Positions 23,399 through 31,780 of a DNA stretch of 64,000 bases are shown here, piece by piece. Position 1 is the stretch's first letter, and every line of letters starts with the position of its first letter. This DNA comes from Elusimicrobiota bacterium (lineage in GTDB: Bacteria; Elusimicrobiota; Elusimicrobia; UBA1565; JACRDR01), in contig JACQBA010000019.1 in assembly GCA_016194745.1 (NCBI GenBank), forward strand, positions 62,001 to 126,000, written 5' to 3'. The notes beneath the pieces were generated by a model. That model saw nothing but the letters and a program-made list of their open reading frames with translations. It did not search any database and had not been told where the DNA came from. The position numbers and the translations under genes are program-made.

Positions 23399-23995
23399 AT
23401 GAAAGCGGCCTTCGCTTGCGTGATCGCCCTGATCTCCTCGTCCGCTGTATCCGCCGCACCCGCGGTGCGGGAGATCCAAGTCGACGAGATTCGCGCCTTC
23501 GAGTTCAAGGCCTCCGGACAGATCCGCATCGTTGAGAGATCGCCCGGCAGCGGCGCCCTCCGCTCGCTGGCGGAGGCGCTGAAGGGGAGCTCCGGGGAGG
23601 CCTCAGTTGTCCGCGTCGCGGGACCGCGCACGCACATCGACTTCGAATGCACCAAAGGCGCCGAGGAGTGCGCGATCTACTTCGGCGACGACGAGCCGAA
23701 CTCCTCCGAGGAGGCGAAGGTCTGGGAGCCTGGAGCCGCGGCCGCGGCGGAGACGTACGGGGTCAAGTTCATACTCGACGGCATGACGCAGCGGGGCGCT
23801 CTCGAGTTCTCCGGCGGGCAGACGGAGCGCTTCATGAAACTCCTTCCCGCGGCCAGGAAAGGACTTCAATTCAATGGGCGCCTCGACGGGCGCCCGGCCT
23901 ATTTCTCGGTACTCTGCCTGGACGAGCCGTTCCTCGTCGGGGAGTTCCTCGCGATGCGCAAGACGTGCCGAATGTCCCTTACTCCGATGCGCTAG
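23399..23995 (+). CDS. Secreted protein of unknown function
   Basis: A 198-residue protein with a signal peptide (MKAAFACVIALISSSAVSAA). The mature part has Cys pairs (ECTKGAEEC, LCLDE, KTCRM) and no recognised family. ATG 23399 is the start set by the signal peptide; there is no ribosome site, and a weak CATGCT lies 6 bases upstream. The gene converges on the small membrane protein gene at 24005. Confidence 0.7.
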   Translation: MKAAFACVIALISSSAVSAAPAVREIQVDEIRAFEFKASGQIRIVERSPGSGALRSLAEALKGSSGEASVVRVAGPRTHIDFECTKGAEECAIYFGDDEPNSSEEAKVWEPGAAAAAETYGVKFILDGMTQRGALEFSGGQTERFMKLLPAARKGLQFNGRLDGRPAYFSVLCLDEPFLVGEFLAMRKTCRMSLTPMR

Positions 23996-24004
23996 GGCGG
24001 CGCC

Positions 24005-24349
24005 TCAGAACGTGTAGTAGCTGAGCAGCGGCCCGAGCTGCCAGGACGCCAGATTGGCCGCCGCCGACGCCGCGAGATAGGCAGAGAGGCTCCGCGTCGA
24101 GCCGAGGCATCGGCGATGAAGGAAGGCCTCGCCGGCGATCGCGAACGCCTCGGCCGCCAGGATCGACGCGAGGATCGACGCGCCCGAGGACATGAAGCCG
24201 AAGAATACTATTGGGTGAGTGATGAGGTTGGAGGAGGTCGCCGCGAGCGCGGTCCGTCCGAGCGGTACGCGGCCGCGGTAGAACGCGTAGTAGACGGGGA
24301 TTTCGAGCGCGTTCGATTGGAAGAACAGCCACGCGTAATGCCAGATCAT
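24005..24349 (-). CDS. Small polytopic membrane protein of unknown function
   Basis: A 114-residue, strongly hydrophobic protein with about three membrane helices. It begins MIWHYAWLFFQSNALEIPVY and contains the polar segment SSNLITHPIVFF. The start overlaps the stop of the upstream gene (ATGA), so the two are translated together. No function is known to me. Confidence 0.65.
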   Translation of the reverse strand: MIWHYAWLFFQSNALEIPVYYAFYRGRVPLGRTALAATSSNLITHPIVFFGFMSSGASILASILAAEAFAIAGEAFLHRRCLGSTRSLSAYLAASAAANLASWQLGPLLSYYTF

Positions 24350-24654
24350 CGGCGGCTCCAGCGCCACGCCGCCGCGGCTTGGAGCGCGTAGGCGGCGAGG
24401 AGCCACGGCAGCTGGCCGAAGCCGGGCCGCACGGTCGCATGGACGTAGATGCGCTGCCACTCGGGGTGACGGCCGAGGAGAAGGTTGCAGACAAGGCCGT
24501 AGGGCGTCGTCACGAGCGCCAGATCGAGCGGCGCGGACCCGGCGGGGGGGCTCTTGTAGCCGCTCACGTGCGACAAGAGAGGAACCGTCGCCAAAAGTAG
24601 AAGGGGCGCGACGACGCGGCCCGTCCCTTGCCACCGCGGTTTGGGCGGAGTCAT
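24346..24654 (-). CDS. Small membrane protein of unknown function
   Basis: A 102-residue protein with an N-terminal membrane segment (about 14-29), a middle region with a TTPYGLVCNLLLGRHPEW stretch and a second hydrophobic segment near the C-terminus. The first gene of a two-gene operon with 24005-24349. No ribosome site is visible upstream. Confidence 0.6.
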   Translation of the reverse strand: MTPPKPRWQGTGRVVAPLLLLATVPLLSHVSGYKSPPAGSAPLDLALVTTPYGLVCNLLLGRHPEWQRIYVHATVRPGFGQLPWLLAAYALQAAAAWRWSRR

Positions 24655-24688
24655 AGGGACGGGCCGTTTGAGGCGTCGATCGTTCGGC

Positions 24689-25378
24689 TTACCGCAGCGT
24701 GATGGCGCAGAGCGGACCGACGTAGGTCTGTCCGTTCGGGCGCTTGCGGGTGCCGTTCTGGCAGGAGAGCGTCATCGCCATGGCGCCGCCGTGCGCCTGG
24801 CCGGCGATCACGAGCTCCCGCTTCGTATTGTTGAAGTTCGGCGTGAGCAGGTTCGCGAAAAGGCTCGCGTTCTGCCCGTAGAACGTCGCGATGCTGCTGT
24901 TGCTGCGGCCGCCGCGCGTGATGTAGAACTCGGTGCCGGAGATGTAGGACGCGTTCGTCGTCGGCCCGCCGTACCACCGCTTGATGTTGGCGAACTCGCG
25001 CTCGCTGCGGGGCATCGGGTAGATCTTGAGCGAGCACAACGGCGTGATCCAATTCCCGGACGTGAAGTCCTTGCGCTGACAGAAGAAGTCGATCGCGTAC
25101 GCGCCGCTGTATATCGTCAGCTTCTTGAACGCCTCGGGGTCCCGGTTGTAGTCGCTGGTGGCGCTGAAGTAATGGATGCTGAAGTCGTTCGGAAGCGCGT
25201 CCAGAAACGGCTGCAGTCCGGCGCCCTCGAAGCTGAACTCGAGCGATTGTCCGGCCGTTAGGTTGACTCCCGGCGCGATGCCCAAGACCTCGAGACCGTT
25301 GGTTCCGCCGTCGTTGGCGTTCGCGGCGCCGACGCCGAAAAACGCCAGCGCTGCGGCTAATGTTAGATGAATGCGCAT
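24689..25378 (-). CDS. Secreted protein of unknown function
   Basis: A 229-residue protein with signal peptide MRIHLTLAAALAFFGVGAANA. The mature part is rich in Asn, Ser, Thr and Tyr with two Cys pairs (FFCQRKDF, PLCSLKIY, SCQNG, GPLCAITL), which suggests a disulfide-stabilised extracellular domain. It has one of the strongest ribosome sites in the window, AGGAGG 5 bases before the ATG. It is divergent from the tandem calcium-binding paralogues across a 294-base regulatory region. Confidence 0.75.
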   Translation of the reverse strand: MRIHLTLAAALAFFGVGAANANDGGTNGLEVLGIAPGVNLTAGQSLEFSFEGAGLQPFLDALPNDFSIHYFSATSDYNRDPEAFKKLTIYSGAYAIDFFCQRKDFTSGNWITPLCSLKIYPMPRSEREFANIKRWYGGPTTNASYISGTEFYITRGGRSNSSIATFYGQNASLFANLLTPNFNNTKRELVIAGQAHGGAMAMTLSCQNGTRKRPNGQTYVGPLCAITLR

Positions 25379-25574
25379 GTATCCTCCTGATCGCTCGCCC
25401 GGTCTCCCTCCAGGGGCCGTTCGAACTGGAGGCAGTGTACTCCAGGCGGCGCGATTTTACCTAGGAACCATTGGTCCTGAGATCGCCCGGCATTGGCACC
25501 GATACACGCTGGGCCCTTCGGGCAAGGGTTACGTTAGAGCCTTGCGGAGGCGCCGGCGGCGGGTCATACTCACA

Positions 25575-25614
25575 TAGGCCTTTAGGCCTACTTCATAATA
25601 GGCCTAATGACCTA
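25575..25614. promoter_or_regulatory. Double palindromic operator-like site
   Basis: Site 1 is TAGGCCTTTAGGCCTA (25575-25590), a perfect 7-bp inverted repeat with a 2-bp spacer. Site 2 is TAGGCCTAATGACCTA (25599-25614), identical at 12 of 16 positions. The two start 24 bp apart. They lie 59-98 bp upstream of the start at 25673, in an AT-richer stretch than its surroundings. This looks like a binding site for a dimeric regulator, but the regulator is unknown. Confidence 0.5.
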
Positions 25615-25672
25615 GTTGTTATCGTTCTGACACCGGGGTTGCTGCATACTGAAGTCGACGAAGGGAGGACTT

Positions 25673-27532
25673 ATGCGTCACGACAAACGCGAGACGAAAA
25701 CCTCTAAAGACCTCAAGGCCGCGGTGGAGCTCGAGACCGAAGAGGCTCTCCAGCCGACCCCCGAACTTGACGCAGACGCGGAGACCGCGTCCCCTCAAGT
25801 CGATGTCGCGCCCGTCCTCCAGCTCGCGGAGGATCCGCGCAGAACCCAGAAGCGGAAAAACTTTCGCGATAAAGCCCTGGCCGTGGGCGTGTGCTTCACG
25901 CTCGGCGCCATGGCCATTCTCGGGATCTCCACGATTGTCTCCTTTATGAGGTATGCTGCGGCCGGTCCCAACGGAGTCGGGGCGCGTCCCTCCATCGCCT
26001 CCTCCATCATGGACGTCATCCGCAAGCTGCGCGCCCGCCCGATGAAGGACGTGTACGCCCAGGATCGTAATGCGACCGACGCGGCGGACACGGCGAAGAC
26101 GGCCAAGGCCAAATTACGGGGCGACCGGCCGCGGACCTCCGGCTCGCAGACGTCGCTTCAGACGCCGAACTCGGCGATGGTCGCGCCCAAAGACTCCCTC
26201 GGATTCGTCGTCGCAGGACTCCCCGCGTTCATGAACCCCAACAACGCCTCGGCGCAGGGCGTCCATACGTCGCAGGCGTTCGCGCGCGGCGTGGGCGAGG
26301 GGACGGCGGGCGCGCATCCCAATAATCCCGCGTCCAATCTTTCGCACGCGTCTCCGAACAAGCCCGGCGGCTCCGTGTACAGCAACATGATGAACGATCC
26401 CGGGCTGCGCAAGAAGTTCTCCGACATGCTGGACTTCGGCATCAAGAACGGGACCACCATCAACTACCAGAAGGAGCCCGCCCGCGTGAAGCAGCTGCTC
26501 AAGGAGGTCCCGAGCACGGCCAACGCGTTCAACGGCAACTCTCCCATCTTCGACCCGGGCGGCAACCTCCCGTCGCAGGAGTTTCTGACGGTCGCCGGCG
26601 AGCACGGCAAGCGCGCGGAGGAGATCGACCTGCATCCGCCGGAAGTGACGCCCGTGTGCGGCTACGTCAAGCGCGAGAAGAAAGAGGGCGCGCAGCAGTG
26701 GGTCAACTCGCTCAACGCCCCGGTGCGCAAGGTCGGCGAGATCGAGCAGCTTTCTCTCAACCTCGAAGCCGAGATCACGGAAGAGGAGATCTTCGCCAAG
26801 GGGAAGGACCACAAGACGTTCGACTATTGCTGCATCAACGAGCGCTGGGTGGCGCCGGACACGCGTTATCAGGCGGACGTCAACAAGTGCGTGAAGCTGA
26901 CGCCGCTCGTATTCGACCTGAAAGGTGACGGCGTGCGGGCGTCGGAGCGTTGGGTGAACTACGACCTCCGCGGCAACGGCCGTCCCCAGAAGATCCACGA
27001 CTTGGCCGACGGGATGGGTCTGCTCGTCTTCGACGCCGACAAGGACGGCGTCGCGGGCTCCAGCGGCCTCGAGCTTTTCGGGGACCGCACCGCGCTGCGG
27101 GGAGGCTCTCGGCCGGACGGATATAAGGACGGCTTCGAGGCGCTCGACGCCCTTGTCGCGATGGCGGAGGCGGACGGCGCCGTCGCGGCCGGGACGCGCG
27201 CTTCGGGCGACCTCGGGCCCTCGGCGCTTCGCGCCCTCGAGTCCCGCTACGGACTCGGCATGCGCGTCGGCGGCGTGAAGGGCGCGACGGTGTCGCTCGA
27301 GGCGGCCGGCATCGCCGCGATCAGACTCTCGCGCGCGGCGTCGGGCGCTGCCGCGCCCCTCAACGCCATCGATGACGTGGTCCGCCGCGACGGCGCGGTG
27401 TTCGTGCGCGCGGACGGCACCATCGGCTCTTACGAGGACGTGCTCCTGCAGGTGTGGGAGAAGCTGCCGGCGCGAACGGCGTCCGGGCCGACGCTCCAAA
27501 AGTCCGTCGGACCGCGGGCGACCGCGCGCTAG
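25673..27532 (+). CDS. Membrane-anchored protein with FrpC/RTX-like calcium-binding module (paralogue A)
   Basis: A 619-residue protein. It has an acidic cytoplasmic N-terminus (about 1-60), one membrane helix (about 68-92) and a long exported region. Residues about 95-290 look low-complexity and disordered. The C-terminal third has PLVFDLKGDGVRAS, then LLVFDADKDGVAGSSGLELF (loop starting at D454), the DxDxDG calcium pattern and ELFGD of FrpC/RTX-type modules. A CC pair lies in FDYCC. The start has a strong GGGAGGA site. It forms a tandem pair with 27550-29427, 17 bases downstream. Function unknown; surface adhesion or calcium-dependent assembly is possible. Confidence 0.8.
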   Translation: MRHDKRETKTSKDLKAAVELETEEALQPTPELDADAETASPQVDVAPVLQLAEDPRRTQKRKNFRDKALAVGVCFTLGAMAILGISTIVSFMRYAAAGPNGVGARPSIASSIMDVIRKLRARPMKDVYAQDRNATDAADTAKTAKAKLRGDRPRTSGSQTSLQTPNSAMVAPKDSLGFVVAGLPAFMNPNNASAQGVHTSQAFARGVGEGTAGAHPNNPASNLSHASPNKPGGSVYSNMMNDPGLRKKFSDMLDFGIKNGTTINYQKEPARVKQLLKEVPSTANAFNGNSPIFDPGGNLPSQEFLTVAGEHGKRAEEIDLHPPEVTPVCGYVKREKKEGAQQWVNSLNAPVRKVGEIEQLSLNLEAEITEEEIFAKGKDHKTFDYCCINERWVAPDTRYQADVNKCVKLTPLVFDLKGDGVRASERWVNYDLRGNGRPQKIHDLADGMGLLVFDADKDGVAGSSGLELFGDRTALRGGSRPDGYKDGFEALDALVAMAEADGAVAAGTRASGDLGPSALRALESRYGLGMRVGGVKGATVSLEAAGIAAIRLSRAASGAAAPLNAIDDVVRRDGAVFVRADGTIGSYEDVLLQVWEKLPARTASGPTLQKSVGPRATAR

Positions 27533-27549
27533 GACCCTAGGGAGGGACC

Positions 27550-29427
27550 ATGTCGAATTCCGATCGTCGCAAGGACAAGGACCGAGCGGAGTCGCGACCG
27601 GAGGCGCAGCACGCCCCCGCGGAATCTCCCGAACTGAGCCCCGAAGCGGCGCCCGAGCCGCAGTTGGAGGTCGCGCCCGTACTCCAACTTAACCACGATC
27701 CCCGACGAGCGCGGTCTCAAGAGGAGTCGCGCAAGCGCGCCCTGGCGCTCGGCGTGTGCTTCGCGGTCGGCGCGCTCGCCGTCGTCGGCCTCACGACCGC
27801 GGTGAACGTCATCCGCGGCATGCACGCGTCGGCGGCGCCGAACGCCGTCGGGCCCAGGCCGACCGTCGCCTCATCGATCCTGGACGCGATCCATCGGCTT
27901 CGCACGCGCCCGTTGAAGGAGTTCTTCTCGCCCAACGGCGGCGGCGCCGATCCCAACGCGTCCGACGCCGCCAAGCTCGCGAAGGCGGGCCCCCGCGGCG
28001 CGCGGACGGACCCGCGCGGCGCCCAGACCGCGATGCGCGGACCGGCCGAAGGGGCCGTCGGACCGCAGGGCAATGCCGTGAGGGGGACGTCCACCGCTCC
28101 GCGCGACTCGCTAGCCTATATCACATCGGCGCTGCCGGTCGCGGCCGATCCGATGGCGAGTTCCGCCGCCGAGATCGGGACGTCCCACGTAGGGACCCAG
28201 CCCGGGGCGAACGCCCATCAGAACGTCGGACCTAACGGCGCGGGCCCCAATGGCACCAATCCGGGAGCTCAGACCGTCAAGCCGACCGACCTCCACAGCA
28301 TGCTCAAGCGGCCCAACTCCGCGAAAGGCTTTTCGGACATGCTCAAGGAAGGTCTGCGCAAGGCGCCCACCGTGGACTACCGGACTAATCCCGCGGAAGC
28401 GGCGAAGTTCCTCAAGCAGGTCCCCGACGTCTCGAACGCTTTTTCCGGGACGTCTCCGACGTTCACCGCGGGCGACGACATGCCCTCGCAGGAGTTCATG
28501 ACCGCGGATGGACAGCGTTACCGGCGCGCGGAGGAAGTCGACGTCGCCAAGCCGCTCGTCACCCCCATCTGCGGCTCGGTCGAGCCGGGCGGCGAGTCCA
28601 AGGGCCAGCAACTCGTGCTCAACGAGGTGAAGCCCGTGCGCACGATCAACGGCATCGAGCAGGTGGCCGAGGCCGTCCAAGCGACGCCCGGCAAGAAGCA
28701 CGGCTTCGACTATTGCTGCGTCAACGTGCGGTGGGTCCCGCCGGACACGCGGCTCCAGACCGAGATCAACAACTGCGTCCACATTTCGCCCCTGGTCTTC
28801 GACCTCGCCGGAGGCCGCGGCGTCCAGACGAGCGATCTCTGGATCCGCTACGACGTGCGCGGCAGCGGACAGGACCAGAGAATCCACGACATCGGCCCCG
28901 GGATGGGCCTCCTCGTCTTCGACGCGGACAAAGACGGCGTCGCGGGCACCAGCGGCCTCGAGCTCTTCGGCGAACGCACGAGCCTGAACGGCGCTAAGCG
29001 CCCCGACGGCTTCAAGGACGGGTTCGACGCGCTCCAGGCGCTCGCGGCCATGGCCGAAGCGGAGGGCGTCCTGCCGAAAGGGACGGTGGCGAGCCGCGAA
29101 CTCGGTCCGGAGGCGCTGCGCGCCCTCGGCCGGGCGTACGGGCTCGGCATGCGCGTCGGCAGCGTCGCCGCCGAGACGGTCCGGCTCGAGGACGCCGGGG
29201 TCCGGGCGATCCGGCTTTCCGCGGCCCGTTCGACCGCCGCCGCCGACCTCAACGGGATCGACGACGTCATCCGGCGCGACGGCGCGATGTTCGTCCGCGC
29301 CGACGGCACGACGGGCTCCTACGAGGACGTCCTCTTCCAGGTGGTGGAGCGCGTCCCGTCGCGACGAGCGGCGGACGCGCGGACGCAGGCGAAGCCCTCC
29401 GCGCCGCGCGCGGGCGGCGCGCGCTAA
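27550..29427 (+). CDS. Membrane-anchored protein with FrpC/RTX-like calcium-binding module (paralogue B)
   Basis: A 625-residue paralogue of the preceding gene with the same plan: acidic N-terminus, EVAPVLQLNHDPR block, one membrane helix (about 62-88), a Gly/Ala/Asn-rich linker that differs from paralogue A, then conserved SQEFMTADG, FDYCCVNVRW and the calcium module LLVFDADKDGVAGTSGLELF. The linkers have diverged far more than the C-terminal modules. A GGGAGGG site is 5 bases before the ATG. A rho-independent terminator follows, so the pair forms one transcription unit. Confidence 0.8.
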   Translation: MSNSDRRKDKDRAESRPEAQHAPAESPELSPEAAPEPQLEVAPVLQLNHDPRRARSQEESRKRALALGVCFAVGALAVVGLTTAVNVIRGMHASAAPNAVGPRPTVASSILDAIHRLRTRPLKEFFSPNGGGADPNASDAAKLAKAGPRGARTDPRGAQTAMRGPAEGAVGPQGNAVRGTSTAPRDSLAYITSALPVAADPMASSAAEIGTSHVGTQPGANAHQNVGPNGAGPNGTNPGAQTVKPTDLHSMLKRPNSAKGFSDMLKEGLRKAPTVDYRTNPAEAAKFLKQVPDVSNAFSGTSPTFTAGDDMPSQEFMTADGQRYRRAEEVDVAKPLVTPICGSVEPGGESKGQQLVLNEVKPVRTINGIEQVAEAVQATPGKKHGFDYCCVNVRWVPPDTRLQTEINNCVHISPLVFDLAGGRGVQTSDLWIRYDVRGSGQDQRIHDIGPGMGLLVFDADKDGVAGTSGLELFGERTSLNGAKRPDGFKDGFDALQALAAMAEAEGVLPKGTVASRELGPEALRALGRAYGLGMRVGSVAAETVRLEDAGVRAIRLSAARSTAAADLNGIDDVIRRDGAMFVRADGTTGSYEDVLFQVVERVPSRRAADARTQAKPSAPRAGGAR

Positions 29428-29442
29428 GGCGGCACGGTCAAC

Positions 29443-29494
29443 GGCGGCCGCCGCGGGGAGACCCTGTCCCTGCGGCGGCCGCCTTGTTTTCTTC
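29443..29494 (+). terminator. Rho-independent terminator of the tandem pair
   Basis: GGCGGCCGCCGC (29443-29454) pairs perfectly with GCGGCGGCCGCC (29472-29483), followed by TTGTTTTCTTC. This is the most classical terminator in the window. Confidence 0.8.
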
Positions 29495-29509
29495 GCGACG
29501 CTCATTTTG

Positions 29510-29515
29510 TAGTAT
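29510..29515 (+). promoter_or_regulatory. -10 box of cutA
   Basis: TAGTAT exactly 6 bases before the cutA ATG. No clear -35. The position predicts a leaderless transcript. Confidence 0.4.
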
Positions 29516-29521
29516 TCGGCC

Positions 29522-29899
29522 ATGGCGGTCCAGTACTGCGTCATCCTCGTCACGACTCCGGACAAGAAGACCGCGGCGAAGATCACCGATATCTTGCTCG
29601 AGGAGCGGCTCGCCGCGTGCGTCAACCAGATCGCTCAGGTCGTCTCCCGCTACCGTTGGGACGACAAGATCGAGGAAGCCGCGGAGCTCCTCTTGATCAT
29701 CAAGACCCGGGCGACCCTCGTCCCGGAAGTCGTGCAGTGCGTCCGCGAGAACCACAGCCACTCCGTTCCCGAAGTCGTCGCTCTTCCAATCGCCGACGGC
29801 AACAAGCAGTACATGGACTGGATCGGCGCCAACACCCTGTTCAAAGGCTCCGACGACCGCGGGCAGCGGCGGTCCCGCACCCCCGAGCGCGAGCTCTAG
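29522..29899 (+). CDS. cutA: Divalent-cation tolerance protein CutA
   Basis: A 125-residue CutA1 family protein. It shows VILVTTPDKKTAAKITDILLEERLAACVNQ, the SRYRWDDKIEEAAELLLIIKT core and HSVPEVVALPI. The family forms very stable trimers; links to copper tolerance are known, but the mechanism is not settled. The C-terminal 15 residues (DDRGQRRSRTPEREL) extend past the usual fold. It starts a short operon with maf and the atypical histidine kinase gene. Confidence 0.93.
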   Translation: MAVQYCVILVTTPDKKTAAKITDILLEERLAACVNQIAQVVSRYRWDDKIEEAAELLLIIKTRATLVPEVVQCVRENHSHSVPEVVALPIADGNKQYMDWIGANTLFKGSDDRGQRRSRTPEREL

Positions 29900-29909
29900 C
29901 GGCACGTCC

Positions 29910-30479
29910 GTGAGCGCCGCGCGTCCCCTCATCCTCGCTTCCCAGTCGCCCCAGCGGCGCACGCTCCTCAAGGCGCTGCGCGTGCCGTTCCGCATCATCC
30001 GGCCGGGCGTCTCCGAGCGCTCCGCCGAATCGCGTCCCCGGCGCCTCGCGCTCGAGCTCGCGCTCCGGAAGGCGCGCGCGGTCGCGGGCCGGCTCGAGCG
30101 CGCGCTGGTCCTCGGCGCGGATACGATCGTCGTCTGCCGGGGGAAAATCCTCGGCAAGCCCCGCGGAGGGCGGGACGCGGTGCGGATGCTCACGCTCCTC
30201 AACGGAAGCTGGCACCGCGTCTACACGGGCGTCGCGCTCGTCGACGCCGCATCCGGACGCTCCTGGCGGGAGGTCGCGGTGACGCGCGTCAAAGCCCGCC
30301 GGCTGCCGGCGACGGAGCTCGCGCGCCTCGCCGACCGGCATTTAGACAAGGCGGGCGGCTACGCCATGCAGGACAAGAAGGATCCTTTCATTGAGAAGGT
30401 AGTCGGCCCGGTCGACAACGTCATCGGGCTGCCGCTCGCCTCGGTCCGCAAGCTCATCCGCAAGGCGGCGACGGAGTGA
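29910..30479 (+). CDS. maf: Maf family nucleotide pyrophosphatase
   Basis: A 189-residue Maf protein. Motifs: LILASQSPQRRTLL at the N-terminus, GADTIVV with the catalytic Asp, and AGGYAMQDKKDPFIEKVVGP with DNVIGLPL at the end. Maf enzymes hydrolyse dTTP, UTP or modified nucleotides to monophosphates and are linked to cell-division arrest when overproduced. The start is GTG 29910, ten bases after cutA; the stop overlaps the next GTG start (GTGA). Confidence 0.93.
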   Translation: MSAARPLILASQSPQRRTLLKALRVPFRIIRPGVSERSAESRPRRLALELALRKARAVAGRLERALVLGADTIVVCRGKILGKPRGGRDAVRMLTLLNGSWHRVYTGVALVDAASGRSWREVAVTRVKARRLPATELARLADRHLDKAGGYAMQDKKDPFIEKVVGPVDNVIGLPLASVRKLIRKAATE

Positions 30480-31780
30480 GCCGCCCGGACGCGGCCGGGG
30501 AACGCTGGACCGCGTTCCGAGCCGCGACGGCGGCCCGCGTCGCGAATCTCGCCCTGGCGTCGTCGTGGCTGCTGGCGTGGCGCCTGAGCGCCGGAGTCGA
30601 CGTGTCGCTTCCCGCGGCCGCGCTCGGCGCGGCCGCCGCGGGCTGGGCCGCGCTCGCTTGGCGCAGGCCCCAGGGCCTGCCGCCCGCGGCGGAATGCGCC
30701 GCGCTCGCCTCCGACCTCGCGATCATCTCCTGGGCCGTGCACTGGGCCCGCGGCGGGCCGCTCTTGGCGCAGAACGCCTCGGCGGTGCCGGTCGCGCTCG
30801 CCGCGCTGCTCGGGCCGGGCCCCGGCGCCGCGGTCGGCGCAGCGGCGTCGCTCGCCGTCGCGGCGACGCAGCTGCGCGGGCTGCCGGCGGGCGGACGCCT
30901 CGTGCCCGCGGTCCTCGCCCAATCCGCCGTCCCGCTCGCCCTCGGCCTCTGCCTCGGCCTCGCCGTCCGCGCGCGCGAACGCGCCCTTCTGCGCCGCGCG
31001 CGCGCGCACGAGGGCGTCCAGCGCCGCCACCAGATCGCGGAAATCTTCAGCGGCGCCCTCTTCCAAGTACGGGAGTACTTGAGCTCTATCCTCTCCGTCG
31101 CCGAGCTCGCGGAACGCAAAGTCGCGGACGAGGCGCTCAAGCAGCGTCTGGGCCAGCTCCGCACGCTGGTCATGGAGTGCAGCGGCAAGCTGGGCCGCCT
31201 TCTGGACTCGATGCGCTGGGCCACTACGACGGGGCGAGGCACCGCCTATCCCGTGCGCATCCGCCTCGACGCCATGGTCCGCGATTGCGTGTCGGAAACG
31301 CTCGAGGTCTCCCCGGCCGGCGGCGTCGGCACCCTCATTCATTGCGACCCGGCGATCGAGCTCTCGACCGACGCCCCCGCGCTCACGTTGATCCTCTCGA
31401 GCGTGCTGCGCAACGCGCTCGAGAGCCTGGAGCGCCGCCCGTCCGATCGCCGCCTGACGGTGTCCGCGCGCGCGGTCGGCGGCGGCGCGGAGATCCTCGT
31501 GGCGGACAACGGCGGCGGCATCCGGGAGACCGATCGAAGCATGGCGTTCGAGACGTTTTTCACCACCAAGGCGGAGGCGGGGGGGATCGGCGTCGGCCTG
31601 AGCAGCGCGTCCCTATTGATGGACCGTCTCGGAGGCTCGATCGAGCTCTCCTCGGCCGACGGCCAGACCCGCGTCCTCATCCGGCTGCCGCTCAAGCAGG
31701 AAGCGGCCTCGCTCACCAGCGCGCGCGCGACGTGGCCCCGCCGCCGCGCCGACATCCATGGAGGCCTCGATGGATCTTGA
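30476..31780 (+). CDS. Membrane sensor kinase-like ATPase lacking an obvious phospho-His
   Basis: A 434-residue protein. The N-terminal half has about five membrane helices (20-165). The C-terminal HATPase domain is complete: N box LRNALESL, G1 VADNGGGI, F box FETFFTTK and G2 GGIGVGLS. The dimerisation helix that normally carries HExxxP reads FSGALFQVREYLSSIL with no His; the nearest is H185, about 8-10 residues earlier. Either H185 substitutes or the protein does not autophosphorylate. GTG 30476 overlaps the maf stop. No cognate regulator is adjacent. Confidence 0.75.
   Translation: MSRPDAAGERWTAFRAATAARVANLALASSWLLAWRLSAGVDVSLPAAALGAAAAGWAALAWRRPQGLPPAAECAALASDLAIISWAVHWARGGPLLAQNASAVPVALAALLGPGPGAAVGAAASLAVAATQLRGLPAGGRLVPAVLAQSAVPLALGLCLGLAVRARERALLRRARAHEGVQRRHQIAEIFSGALFQVREYLSSILSVAELAERKVADEALKQRLGQLRTLVMECSGKLGRLLDSMRWATTTGRGTAYPVRIRLDAMVRDCVSETLEVSPAGGVGTLIHCDPAIELSTDAPALTLILSSVLRNALESLERRPSDRRLTVSARAVGGGAEILVADNGGGIRETDRSMAFETFFTTKAEAGGIGVGLSSASLLMDRLGGSIELSSADGQTRVLIRLPLKQEAASLTSARATWPRRRADIHGGLDGS

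Noticed and set aside
25490-25510. TGGCAC resembling a sigma-54 -24 element
   Set aside because: No GC-containing -12 element at the right distance and no enhancer-binding gene nearby.
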